Source of the DNA: JAJOKK01 sp965370555
GTDB lineage: Bacteria; Bipolaricaulota; Bipolaricaulia; UBA7950; UBA9294
Assembly (NCBI GenBank): GCA_965370555.1
Contig: CBDUVB010000006.1
Span: forward strand, 6,875-70,874
Length of the DNA stretch: 64,000 nt
Direction: 5' to 3'
Under the pieces are notes generated by a model. The model saw only the letters and a program-made list of their open reading frames with translations. It was not told the DNA's origin and ran no database searches. Below, piece after piece: positions 16,556 to 24,873 of the stretch. Position numbers and translations under genes: made by a program. Position 1 is the stretch's first letter. Each line of letters begins with the position of its first letter.

Positions 16556-18490
16556 GTGACGGCACGCGTGCTTATTGTCGATGACGAAGAGAGTATCCGC
16601 ATTACCTTGGCGGAGTTCATCAAGGAGGACGGGTACACGGTTCACACCGCCGAGGATGCCGCCGAGGCGCTGCGTCTGATGGACGAGCACGCGTTCGATG
16701 TGGTCGTGACCGACATCGTCCTTCCCCGCGTGAACGGGGTCGCTTTGCTGAAGATGATCCACGAGAGATCGCCCGACACACAAGTGATCATGCTTACCGG
16801 TGACCCCGCGGTAGAGACTGCTGCTGAAGCGGTGCGTGCGGGGGCGTTCGACTACCTAACCAAGCCCGTATCCCAGAACGCGATCAGGCGAGTCGTTGGC
16901 AATGCCGCACAGATCAAGGAGCTGACCGATGAGAAGCAGCGGCTGGAAGAAGAGAACAAGAAGTACCAGCAACACCTGGAAAGAATGGTCGAGGAGCGAA
17001 CTGCGGCACTGCGGGAGAGCGAAGCACACTACCGCGGCATCGTTCAATATCAGACAGAGTGTATAGACCGCTGGCTGCCCGACGGGACATTGACCTTTGT
17101 CAACGATGCTTACTGTGATTACTACGGCAAGTCCCACGATGAGTTCATAGGAAGCAACTGGCTAGGAGTCGTTACCCAAGAAGATCGGGAGCGTGTGCAA
17201 GCACACGTGGAAAGGCTGAAGGCTACTCTGACCCCGGAAAACCCAATCTCAACATCGGAACACCGAGAAGTGGCGGCAACCGGGGAGACGCGCTGGATGC
17301 AGTGGAGTGACCAGGCGATTTTCGATGAACAGGGCGATCTGGTCGAGTTCCAGTCCGTCGGGCGTGATATCACCCAGCGCAAACTGGCCGAGGAGGCACT
17401 ACAACGAGAGCAAAGGCTGACCCTTACCCTCAGTCGTGCCACAGCAGCCATCGCCAGCGTTCTCTCCCTTGATGAAGTTATCGAGCAGATCCTTGCCGAA
17501 CTGGAAGAGATCGTAGTCGCTGACGCGGTGAACATCATGCTTGTCGACAGTGGTGTTGCTCGTATTGCACGCGCACGGGTATGCGCTGGGAGCACTGTTG
17601 ATCTGCGCGTGGTGATGGACCAGACGTTCAGTGTCGAGGAAACACCAAATCTGCGTCGGATGGTGGAGACAAGACAGCCGGTAGTGATTGAAGATGCCCG
17701 TTCCTGTCAAGACTGGATTGCCCTGCCAGGAGAGGAATGGCTCGTCTCTTATACAGGGGTACCGATCGTTGCGCACAATGAAGTGATAGGGATTCTTAAT
17801 GTTGACCGGACCAGAGTGGGGAGTTCTGACGAAAAGGAGATCGAACGGTTGAAAATCTTCGCGTCAACGGCTGCCGTGGGGATAGAAAATGCCCGCTTGC
17901 ACGAAGGACTGAGGAAAACCTTGGAGGATACTATCCGTGTTGTTGGCTTGACGACTGAAATGCGCGATCCTTACACCGCAAAACACCAGCAACAGGTGAC
18001 CACCCTTGCTTGCGCCATCGCACGCGAAATGAGCATTCCTGAAGAGCGAATCGAGGGGATTCATGCAGCTGGGCTAATGCACGACATCGGTAAGATATCG
18101 ATACCGGCTGAGATCCTTACCAAACCAGCGGAGTTGACCGATCTGGAGTTTGGGCTGATCAAGACTCACCCGCAAGTGGCCTACGACATCTTGAGAGGGA
18201 TCGAGTTCCCCTGGCCGATTGCCGACATAGTCCTCCAGCACCACGAACGGATGGACGGTTCAGGATATCCCAATGGCCTTAAGGGGGACGAGATCATGCT
18301 TGAGGCCCGTATCCTCGCCGTGGCCGACGTGGTGGAGGCGATGTCCTCTCATCGACCGTACCGCCCCGCGCGCGGGCTCGACAAAGCGATCGAAGAGATC
18401 AAGGAGAACGCAGGCAAGCTCTACGACCCCAAGATTGTCGACGCGTGTCTGAAGCTCTTTGCTAACGGAGTATTCAAGTTCGCCGATTAG
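16556..18490 (+). CDS. Response regulator REC-PAS-GAF-HD-GYP, probable c-di-GMP phosphodiesterase
   Basis: I chose GTG 16556 because AAAGGAGGAAAC precedes it and the protein then begins directly with the receiver domain; the longer frame from 16466 lies inside the repeat. The 644 residues comprise REC (1-120, phospho-Asp D53 in VTDIVLP), a coiled coil, PAS (about 160-290), GAF (about 300-450) and HD-GYP (about 455-640) with HDIGK and HHERMDGSGYPNGLKGDEI. HD-GYP enzymes degrade c-di-GMP. The kinase directly upstream is the likely phosphodonor, so the pair may lower c-di-GMP in response to an extracellular solute. A GGDEF cyclase at 53708 could supply the opposing activity. Confidence 0.94.
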   Translation: MTARVLIVDDEESIRITLAEFIKEDGYTVHTAEDAAEALRLMDEHAFDVVVTDIVLPRVNGVALLKMIHERSPDTQVIMLTGDPAVETAAEAVRAGAFDYLTKPVSQNAIRRVVGNAAQIKELTDEKQRLEEENKKYQQHLERMVEERTAALRESEAHYRGIVQYQTECIDRWLPDGTLTFVNDAYCDYYGKSHDEFIGSNWLGVVTQEDRERVQAHVERLKATLTPENPISTSEHREVAATGETRWMQWSDQAIFDEQGDLVEFQSVGRDITQRKLAEEALQREQRLTLTLSRATAAIASVLSLDEVIEQILAELEEIVVADAVNIMLVDSGVARIARARVCAGSTVDLRVVMDQTFSVEETPNLRRMVETRQPVVIEDARSCQDWIALPGEEWLVSYTGVPIVAHNEVIGILNVDRTRVGSSDEKEIERLKIFASTAAVGIENARLHEGLRKTLEDTIRVVGLTTEMRDPYTAKHQQQVTTLACAIAREMSIPEERIEGIHAAGLMHDIGKISIPAEILTKPAELTDLEFGLIKTHPQVAYDILRGIEFPWPIADIVLQHHERMDGSGYPNGLKGDEIMLEARILAVADVVEAMSSHRPYRPARGLDKAIEEIKENAGKLYDPKIVDACLKLFANGVFKFAD

Positions 18491-18572
18491 TAGACGTAGT
18501 ATCGCAGCCTGTATGAGGTGGCTTTTGCCCATTGGATCACATACCTGTTAGAATGCCTTAGGAGGAATCAAC

Positions 18573-18962
18573 GTGGCTGAGCGCGCACGGGACTGGATGG
18601 CACAAGCGGAAAGGGACCTTGCTCATGCCGAGAATGATCTCGCGAGCGGTTTCTACGAGTGGAGCTGTTTTTCCGCGCAGCAGGCGGCGGAAAAGGCGAT
18701 AAAAGCCTTGTATCAAACCCGCAATCAACTTGCATGGGGACACTCTGTCCGTGAACTCTTGGAAGGTCTCCGCGATGAGTTTTCGGTCTCTGAGTCCCTC
18801 ATTGAGGCAGGAAAATCCCTCGATAAGCACTACATCCTAAGTCGCTATCCAAATGGATTCCCAAGCGGCGCGCCTGTCGATTACTTCACCGAACGCGATG
18901 CCCAAGGAGCAGTCGATGCTGCACATAAAATCATTAGGTTCTGCAAAGATCATCTCGCTTGA
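18573..18962 (+). CDS. HEPN-domain protein, partner of MNT nucleotidyltransferase
   Basis: The 129-residue helical protein matches HEPN proteins (AQQAAEKAIKALYQ, then AWGHSVRELL and SRYPNG). The GTG start follows AGGAGG by seven bases. It overlaps the MNT gene by 47 bases. HEPN-MNT pairs usually act as toxin-antitoxin modules in which HEPN is an RNase and MNT is the antitoxin. I could not place the catalytic Rx4-6H motif with confidence; this SRYPNG subgroup may lack it, so toxicity is uncertain. Confidence 0.85.
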   Translation: MAERARDWMAQAERDLAHAENDLASGFYEWSCFSAQQAAEKAIKALYQTRNQLAWGHSVRELLEGLRDEFSVSESLIEAGKSLDKHYILSRYPNGFPSGAPVDYFTERDAQGAVDAAHKIIRFCKDHLA

Positions 18963-19275
18963 CGTAGAAAGTGTGCGGGAGAAACTGAAAAAGGTCGCTC
19001 GCAACCTAAATGAGCAAGACAAGAATGTGCTTTCTGTATGGCTCTTCGGGTCGCTTGCCCGTGGGGATGCCCTGCCAGGAAGCGACGCGGATATCTTGAT
19101 TGTGTTGAGAGACAGCGCCCTATCGCTTCCCGAGCGGATGACACAATTTATGGATTACTTCGCAGGTCTTGGACTCGGGATTGACATCTTTCCGTTGACC
19201 GAAAAGGAGCTTGAAGAGAAGAAGAACGACCTTTTCTGGAAGAAGGTCCTCGCCGAGCGGTTGCGTCTTGCGTGA
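18916..19275 (+). CDS. MNT-type minimal nucleotidyltransferase (putative antitoxin)
   Basis: The 119-residue protein has the minimal nucleotidyltransferase motif GSLARGDALPGSDADILIV (GS-x10-DxD). I chose ATG 18916 because AAGGAG lies six bases upstream, even though this start is inside the HEPN gene; GTG 18973 would reduce the overlap but has no good binding site. In HEPN-MNT modules this protein neutralises the HEPN partner, in some cases by AMPylating it. The unusually long 47-base overlap implies tight translational coupling. Confidence 0.85.
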   Translation: MLHIKSLGSAKIISLDVESVREKLKKVARNLNEQDKNVLSVWLFGSLARGDALPGSDADILIVLRDSALSLPERMTQFMDYFAGLGLGIDIFPLTEKELEEKKNDLFWKKVLAERLRLA

Positions 19276-19329
19276 TCAAAGCTGATGACTAACGGCTGAA
19301 AGCCACTTATTGACCGCATTTTCGTTTCC

Positions 19330-19364
19330 TTGACAACGCACCGTTTCCGAGTACACTTCGGAAA
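19330..19364 (+). promoter_or_regulatory. Promoter and overlapping palindrome upstream of the MFS gene
   Basis: TTGACA (19330-19335) and TACACT (19352-19357) have a 16-base spacer. A perfect inverted repeat, TTTCCGA at 19344-19350 and TCGGAAA at 19358-19364, straddles the -10 element and looks like a repressor operator. No regulator gene is adjacent. Confidence 0.6.
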
Positions 19365-19413
19365 TTCATTTCACTTGCTTTAACGGGTGAGTGGCATGGC
19401 GGAGGCGAGTGCA

Positions 19414-20817
19414 ATGCGTAGATCACTACGAAAATGGTGGCAAGAGGCCGAACCTTGGTACTCTGCAACCGGCTTGGCAAACATAACTATGGGGACTTCC
19501 TCGATCCTCATCCCGCTGATGATCGCTCAGGTCCTCCACTACTCCGTGGCAGATCTTGGGGTCCTCTCCAGCCTTGTGAGCCTCGTAGGTGTTATCGGGA
19601 GCCTGATCTGGGGGCGGCTCTCGGACGCTGCTCACCGCCGCAAGCCATTCATCGTGATGAGCTTCGCCGGGGTGAGCCTCGGTTTTGCCGGGATTGCGCT
19701 CGCCCAATCCTTTACAATGGTTCTCCTCCTTAACATGATGCTCAACTTCTTCTGGGTTGCGAACGCGGCGGTGACTATCCTGATCGTGATTGAGAACAAG
19801 GAAGAATCGCGCTGGGAGGGAAAGATCGGGCACTTGAATCAGATCGGTGCGTTGGGGTGGGTCACCGGGCTTGTCTTTGGGAGCCTCTCCCTGGCCGTGG
19901 CGAGCCGATTCATCGGCGAATCGGCGGCGATCCGCATCCTATTTGCGATCCTCGCCTTGGGGGCAGCTGGGGCCAGTCTCCTTGCCGTGCGATTCGTTCC
20001 CCGGACGACCCCAAAGTTCACCCAGCGCCAGTTTCGGGGGAGGATAGTCGCGTTGGGTAACTTCCTCGTCGAGCGAGGTCGGTTCAGCCCGTATCACCTT
20101 TACCATCGTTTCAACCCACGCCGGCTTCCTGCGCTTCTATGGGGGGAAGGGGGTCTACGGAGTGAGACGAAGCGATTCCTGGTAGTAACGTTACTCGCAT
20201 TCATTGCGGTTGGTTTCTTTGCAGTCCCAGTACCGCTGTTGCTCTCACAGAGGTTTGGCCTTCCCTCCTCTACGGTCTTCCTCTACTTTGTCGTTCTAAA
20301 CAGCGGGGTGGTCCTTGCATATCCCCTTGCCTCGCGCCGGATTAAGCGAGCGGGGAACAAGGCGGTTCAGCAGGGGGCGCTCGCCGTTCGGCTGGTCCTT
20401 TTAGTCGCGGCATCCATTTACCTCACAATATCGAGAGCGGTCCCGCCGACGTGGGTGCTCGCGTCCTTCTTCCTCGCGATTGGTGTTACTTGGTCCTTCT
20501 TTCAGCTCTCTGGGGTGGCGCTTGCCTCTCGTCTGGCCAAGCCGAAGTACAGGGGACAGACACTCGGGCTGTACAACGCGATCGCGGGGGTGGGGATGAT
20601 CATTGCCGGAGCGACGAGCGGTCTTCTGAGCGAATACATAGGCTACCAAGCAACGTTTGCGGCATCCGCTGTCTTCATTGCAGCCTCACTCCTCGTCCTG
20701 CATCGGCTCCCCATCCCCACGAGGATGGTTGAGGAGAAACCATACCATTACCCAGATAAAGGGCAGAACTCTCTGTCTCAAGATGGGTTATCCAAGGCTA
20801 AATCGGTATCATCCTGA
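19414..20817 (+). CDS. Major facilitator superfamily transporter
   Basis: The 467-residue protein has about twelve hydrophobic segments in two halves separated by a polar loop near residues 205-260, and the MFS loop 2-3 motif GRLSDAAHRRKPFI. ATG 19414 is preceded by GGAGG at eight bases; GTG 19387 and ATG 19396 are alternatives. The substrate cannot be predicted. It is the first gene after a regulated-looking promoter and is followed after 4 bases by the AlaX-like gene, so both may be coexpressed. Export or import of an amino acid or analogue is a speculation from that pairing. Confidence 0.88.
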   Translation: MRRSLRKWWQEAEPWYSATGLANITMGTSSILIPLMIAQVLHYSVADLGVLSSLVSLVGVIGSLIWGRLSDAAHRRKPFIVMSFAGVSLGFAGIALAQSFTMVLLLNMMLNFFWVANAAVTILIVIENKEESRWEGKIGHLNQIGALGWVTGLVFGSLSLAVASRFIGESAAIRILFAILALGAAGASLLAVRFVPRTTPKFTQRQFRGRIVALGNFLVERGRFSPYHLYHRFNPRRLPALLWGEGGLRSETKRFLVVTLLAFIAVGFFAVPVPLLLSQRFGLPSSTVFLYFVVLNSGVVLAYPLASRRIKRAGNKAVQQGALAVRLVLLVAASIYLTISRAVPPTWVLASFFLAIGVTWSFFQLSGVALASRLAKPKYRGQTLGLYNAIAGVGMIIAGATSGLLSEYIGYQATFAASAVFIAASLLVLHRLPIPTRMVEEKPYHYPDKGQNSLSQDGLSKAKSVSS

Positions 20818-20821
20818 TGCG

Positions 20822-21343
20822 ATGAGCAACAAGAAGAATATCGGGCAGCCGGCGGTGGAGAAACGGGTACGAATGCACACCGCCGAGCACATCCTGACCG
20901 CGGTGATGCACAGATTGTTTGCCACGGGAAGTGTCCCCTCGCCGCGCAACCTTGAGATGCACCTCGGGGAGAAGAAATCGAAGTGTGATTACACCGTTTC
21001 TCATCCGATTAGTATGGAAGAGATCGCGGCGATTGAGGATACGGTGAACGCAGAGATCGAGAAGGACTACCAAATCACGACGGAGATCGTGCCTATCGAA
21101 GAGGCGAAAACGACCTACGACCTGTGGAAGGTCCCTCCAGGCGCAGCCACGATCCGCATCGTCAAGATAGGTAATATCGATGCCACTCCGTGTAGAGGCA
21201 AACACGTCTCTCATACAAACCAAATCGGTCGCTTTCGCATCAAGAGCTACACGATGAGAGAAGAGAATGTTGTACGCATACGGTTCGGATTAGAAGATAT
21301 TCTTATGATTCAACCGTCGATCGGTACAGAGAATAGGGGATAG
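20822..21343 (+). CDS. AlaX-like trans-editing protein (tRNA synthetase second additional domain)
   Basis: The 173-residue protein matches the stand-alone editing domain related to alanyl- and threonyl-tRNA synthetases. The metal-binding motif pair is intact: HTAEH (H19 and H23) and CRGKH (C124 and H128). Such proteins hydrolyse mischarged tRNA, typically Ser-tRNA(Ala). The ATG at 20822 lies four bases after the MFS stop; the longer frame upstream is inside the MFS gene. The ribosome binding site is weak, suggesting coupling. The 3' end overlaps the convergent DUF169 gene by 41 bases. Confidence 0.87.
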   Translation: MSNKKNIGQPAVEKRVRMHTAEHILTAVMHRLFATGSVPSPRNLEMHLGEKKSKCDYTVSHPISMEEIAAIEDTVNAEIEKDYQITTEIVPIEEAKTTYDLWKVPPGAATIRIVKIGNIDATPCRGKHVSHTNQIGRFRIKSYTMREENVVRIRFGLEDILMIQPSIGTENRG

Positions 21344-21902
21344 CAAGGAACATCTCTTTAGGGGAGAGAAATGCCTCTCGCCGGCTTCCATCACAACCGA
21401 CAGAGATCGCTGCCTTTTTGGTCTGCAGGGGAAGGGCAGTGCATTCCCCGCACAGCGCACCGATCCCACTAACGTGTCCACCGCTCTTCTCGCCGGTAGA
21501 AGCGGTGATGGAGAGGATATGTCTGAACACTTCCTCCGGGTTGAGGATGAGGAGGACGAGGTCTGGGGGAACCGGCATCCTATCGAGCGGGGCATAGATG
21601 AAGGTGCGTCTCGAAACAGGGAGTGGAGATAGTCCGGCGATGAAGCGGTGCGCGGTTTCCAGGTCTCTTACATCTCCCCAACCGATGAGTGTCGCTGCCA
21701 GTTTCTCCATCGTCGATTCATCCAGAGGATCGATCCCCAGGTTGTAGCGGGCGAGCGGGCAGGTGAAATCCTCTCCGCGAGCCCAGAGAATTTCTCCCTT
21801 GCGCGCCCTTCCGATGAAGGTGCAGTGCCGTCCCGGGGAGGCGACGCGCTCGATCCCCTGCGGGATCTGATCAAGGAGTGCAATCCCGATCTCCTCGGTC
21901 AT
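21303..21902 (-). CDS. DUF169-family protein
   Basis: The 199-residue protein resembles DUF169, a family of unknown function found in anaerobes and archaea. Features include a Cys-rich middle (DFTCPLARYNLG), a RTFIYAPLDRMP segment, and GHVSGIGALCGECTALPLQTKKAAISVGCDGSR near the C-terminus with three cysteines in CxxC...C spacing that might bind metal or a cofactor. The ATG overlaps the MBL-fold gene's TGA by one base (TGATG), so the pair is an operon with coupled translation. I cannot assign a reaction. Confidence 0.75.
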   Translation of the reverse strand: MTEEIGIALLDQIPQGIERVASPGRHCTFIGRARKGEILWARGEDFTCPLARYNLGIDPLDESTMEKLAATLIGWGDVRDLETAHRFIAGLSPLPVSRRTFIYAPLDRMPVPPDLVLLILNPEEVFRHILSITASTGEKSGGHVSGIGALCGECTALPLQTKKAAISVGCDGSRREAFLSPKEMFLAIPYSLYRSTVES

Positions 21903-22621
21903 CAGAGCGAAATCTGACTCCCCACTTTCACATCGATACTGGCGTCGCCGAAGGCGTTCTGCAGAATTTCGATCGCGTGCTTGCCTGTGCAGTGACAGGG
22001 AGCGATTCTCTCTACCCCAAGCCGCTTCAGCGCGGAAGCGATCTCCTTTACCTCGGCCTCATTCTTCTTGTAGAGGTGGAAGCCTCCAAGCACAAGGTGA
22101 AGCGGCCCTCCAGCGAGGTCGGTCGCTACGCGAGCGATCTCGATAATCCCGGGATGGGCGCACCCGGTGATGAGCGTTGGGCCTGCAGATCCACGGACGA
22201 TCAGGGCCTGTTCCACGATCTCCTTCCCCATCTCCCCGGTGGAGGTGATGCCCGGTACGATCTCTATCGGTAGGGAGACAGGGTGAGCGCGCCACGGTGC
22301 TCGCTCAGGCTTTTCTTCCACCTCCCCTTGAAACAGGACAGAGAACGATGCAGGGTAGAAGACATCGAGGTTCTTATGTAGCGCCGAGGTGACGGCTCCT
22401 ATATGGTCGCAGTGCTCATGGGACAGGACAAGGGTGTCGATCGCAGCGAGGTCGACACCGAGCGCTGTGGCATTGTGCTCGAGGACGCCCTTGTCCGCTC
22501 CAGTGTCGAACAGGACTCGATGCCCGCCAAACTCGATCAAGGCTGAGAATCCCCAGCCGGGCTGCAGATCGCTCCGGTCGGATCGGTTGTCGTAGAGAAT
22601 TAAGACCCTCTCGTTAGTCAT
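21902..22621 (-). CDS. MBL-fold metallohydrolase (COG1237-like)
   Basis: This 239-residue protein has the metallo-beta-lactamase fold. I chose the ATG at 22621 because AAGGAGG lies seven bases before it; the longer frame enters the intergenic repeat. The metal motif SHEHCDH (H68, H70, D72, H73), GCAHPGI, LGGFHL and PCHCTG are present. The sequence resembles COG1237 proteins annotated as dihydropterin ribofuranosylaminobenzene phosphate synthases, but function in bacteria is unclear. It is translationally coupled to the DUF169 gene. Confidence 0.85.
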   Translation of the reverse strand: MTNERVLILYDNRSDRSDLQPGWGFSALIEFGGHRVLFDTGADKGVLEHNATALGVDLAAIDTLVLSHEHCDHIGAVTSALHKNLDVFYPASFSVLFQGEVEEKPERAPWRAHPVSLPIEIVPGITSTGEMGKEIVEQALIVRGSAGPTLITGCAHPGIIEIARVATDLAGGPLHLVLGGFHLYKKNEAEVKEIASALKRLGVERIAPCHCTGKHAIEILQNAFGDASIDVKVGSQISL

Positions 22622-22675
22622 TTCTTTCCTCCTTCGAGCGCTTATTTTACCGCAAAGGGCGCTGAGGAATCGAGA

Positions 22676-22721
22676 GATCGGAAGATTGGGAGGTTTAATC
22701 ACTCAATCAATCACTAAACCT
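22676..22721. repeat. Short copy of the TTGAGTGATTGA-type intergenic repeat
   Basis: The core AATCACTCAATCAATCACT is bounded by AGGTTTA at 22691-22697 and TAAACCT at 22715-22721, a perfect 7-bp inverted repeat. It lies between the MBL-fold gene and feoB and shares its core with elements at 5920 and 55913. Confidence 0.6.
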
Positions 22722-22815
22722 GGTGTGACGAGAAAGGGAGCCAAGGGTATATGCCCGCCCCTCGGCCAGCGCTTCGAGTAGTTCCTGATACATTGTGTTC
22801 CGCTTCACCTCCCAA

Positions 22816-24873
22816 TCAAGCCCGCGTCTCGGACACGGTTGGCCGGGATCTTGGTTGGATGAACCCCAGGACCACGGTCACGACGATCATCACCACGTAG
22901 AAAGCGATCATCGCTCCCAACCCGGAGAGACCGAGCAGACTCCCCCCGCTGAACACGAGGATCGCCACCAGGAGCCCGAGGAAGATCGGGTAGACCGTGG
23001 CGAACAGCATCCATCGCCATCCTGCCTGTAGCTTGATCATCAGTAACGTCGCCACACACGGCGGGTAGAGGGCCATGAACAGCATCATCGCTACAGCGTG
23101 CAGGGGAGTCCATCCTTTCTCCTGTTCGCTTATCTGCTGTTCGAGGCTCGTTCCATCATCACTTTGTCCCGAGGCCTGATAGATGCTCCCGAGGGTAGCG
23201 ACCACGCTCTCCTTGGCAGCGAACGCCCCGATCAGGCCGACGTTGACACGCCAGTTGAACCCGGCGAGCCTGGTGAACGGTTCCACCGCAATCCCAAGGC
23301 GGCCGAGAAGGCTCGCCTCCAGCTGTTCCTGGTGCTTCTCGGCCCTGAGCTTCTGTGTCCCTCGACCGACCGTCTGGAATGCCTTGTTCGCCGCCACGGC
23401 ACTCGTGTCGATGAGGATGCTCCCACTGACTGTGATGTTCCCGGTTCGCACGATACCGAAGAAGAACGGATCAGCATCCTGCCAGCTCTGATAGAACGCG
23501 GCCTTGAGTGCCGGTCGATAATCAGGCAGGACTGTGGCATATTCGGTCAAGTAGGCGCGGTGCGCAGCCTGATAGGCAGTGAAGTAACGGCCAAACGCGT
23601 CGATCTCGTCCTCGCTCAGCGTAACCTTTCCTTTATTCGCCACCTTGAAGAACTCGGGGTTCCTCTCCAGGTACGCCCGCTCCACCGCAGTCTTGGCCGT
23701 GGTCGTGACCGCTCCCCGCTTAGTCGATCGGTAGGCGTCGGCGAACTGTGCGTAATCGGCCGCCTGCTGCGATGTGGAGAGGAAGATCCCGTACGGGTTC
23801 TCCGGACCGATCTCTTCGAGGAACGTCCCGATCAATCCGTCGATCTGTCGGGTGTAATAAGCTTTTCGCTCGGTTTCGAGTGCGGGAAAGTTCAGCAGGA
23901 AGTACAAGGCCAACATCACGACGGCAACGACGGTGATGATCTTCTTGACGAAGATCCACAGCCGCTCCAGCACGCGGCGGGCCACGTTCTGCACTGTGGG
24001 AAGGTGGTAGACCGGCATCTCGAGCACGAACGGGGCCGTCGGCCTGTTCTTGAGGACGGTCAACGACAGGACCTTGCTGACCGACAGGGCGAAGAGCAGG
24101 GTGATCGTCGACATCATGAACATCATCAGTCCACTGACCTTGGTGAAGAACAGGCCGATCAACAGCAGGTAGAACGGAATCTTGGCCAGACAGTTCATCA
24201 GTGGGACGACGAGCATCGTGCTCATGCGCGCCTTCTCGTCCTTGATCCCGCGGCAGGCCATCACACCCGGGATCGCACAGCCTCCAATGAACAGGCCGCT
24301 GAGCATCAGCGGAAGGGCCGACTGGCCGTGCAGACCGAACGGGCGGAAGAGCCGATCGAGCACGAACGACACCCGCGCCATGTACCCGGTGTCCTCGAGG
24401 ATCGCCACCAGCGCGAACAGGATGGCGAAGATGGGAACGTAGTTGAGGACCGCAATGATCCCGTTCACCGTCCACAGGACGACGGAGCGAATGACCGGAT
24501 CGAACACCAGCCCTTCACCAGGGAGGAGCGAGAGGATGGCGTTCTTGACCGAGCCAAGGACCGGCCACCAGTAGTTGGTGAGGTTGTACCCCTGCACGAT
24601 TGCCAATTGGTAGATGCCGTACAGAATCCCCGCCAGGATGATCGGGCCGGCGTAGCGGCTGCAGACGAAACGATCGATCCGATCGGTGAGGGTGCGGCGA
24701 GGGGTTCTATCCCTTATTACGCAGGCCGCCGCGACCCGATCGGCTGCCTGGTAGCGTTTCTGCGCAATCACCTTCTCCACGGCGCGGCCGTGCGCCTTGA
24801 GGAACGCCTCGCGGTGCGATGCGGTCTCACGAGCGATGGCTTCGCCTGAGGGTGCGGTCTTCTCCGGCATCAC
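22816..24873 (-). CDS. feoB: FeoB membrane (permease) subunit, split from its G protein
   Basis: This 685-residue protein is the C-terminal, membrane part of the FeoB ferrous iron transporter with no G domain. It contains the first Gate region (LFIGGCAIPGVMACRG near residues 195-215, with the conserved Cys), the FeoB_C segment and the second Gate region (VGLIGAFAAKESVVATLGSIY). Between the core helices, about residues 330-520 form a long soluble insertion (from NFPALETERK to LLGRLG); canonical FeoB has only a short loop here. Its ATG overlaps the stop of the G-protein gene by 4 bases. The two products presumably assemble into one transporter of the cytoplasmic membrane. Confidence 0.93.
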   Translation of the reverse strand: MMPEKTAPSGEAIARETASHREAFLKAHGRAVEKVIAQKRYQAADRVAAACVIRDRTPRRTLTDRIDRFVCSRYAGPIILAGILYGIYQLAIVQGYNLTNYWWPVLGSVKNAILSLLPGEGLVFDPVIRSVVLWTVNGIIAVLNYVPIFAILFALVAILEDTGYMARVSFVLDRLFRPFGLHGQSALPLMLSGLFIGGCAIPGVMACRGIKDEKARMSTMLVVPLMNCLAKIPFYLLLIGLFFTKVSGLMMFMMSTITLLFALSVSKVLSLTVLKNRPTAPFVLEMPVYHLPTVQNVARRVLERLWIFVKKIITVVAVVMLALYFLLNFPALETERKAYYTRQIDGLIGTFLEEIGPENPYGIFLSTSQQAADYAQFADAYRSTKRGAVTTTAKTAVERAYLERNPEFFKVANKGKVTLSEDEIDAFGRYFTAYQAAHRAYLTEYATVLPDYRPALKAAFYQSWQDADPFFFGIVRTGNITVSGSILIDTSAVAANKAFQTVGRGTQKLRAEKHQEQLEASLLGRLGIAVEPFTRLAGFNWRVNVGLIGAFAAKESVVATLGSIYQASGQSDDGTSLEQQISEQEKGWTPLHAVAMMLFMALYPPCVATLLMIKLQAGWRWMLFATVYPIFLGLLVAILVFSGGSLLGLSGLGAMIAFYVVMIVVTVVLGFIQPRSRPTVSETRA

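Noticed and set aside
23098..24849. Long plus-strand open frame over feoB
   Set aside because: It is an antisense shadow; the minus strand encodes clear FeoB Gate motifs and membrane helices.
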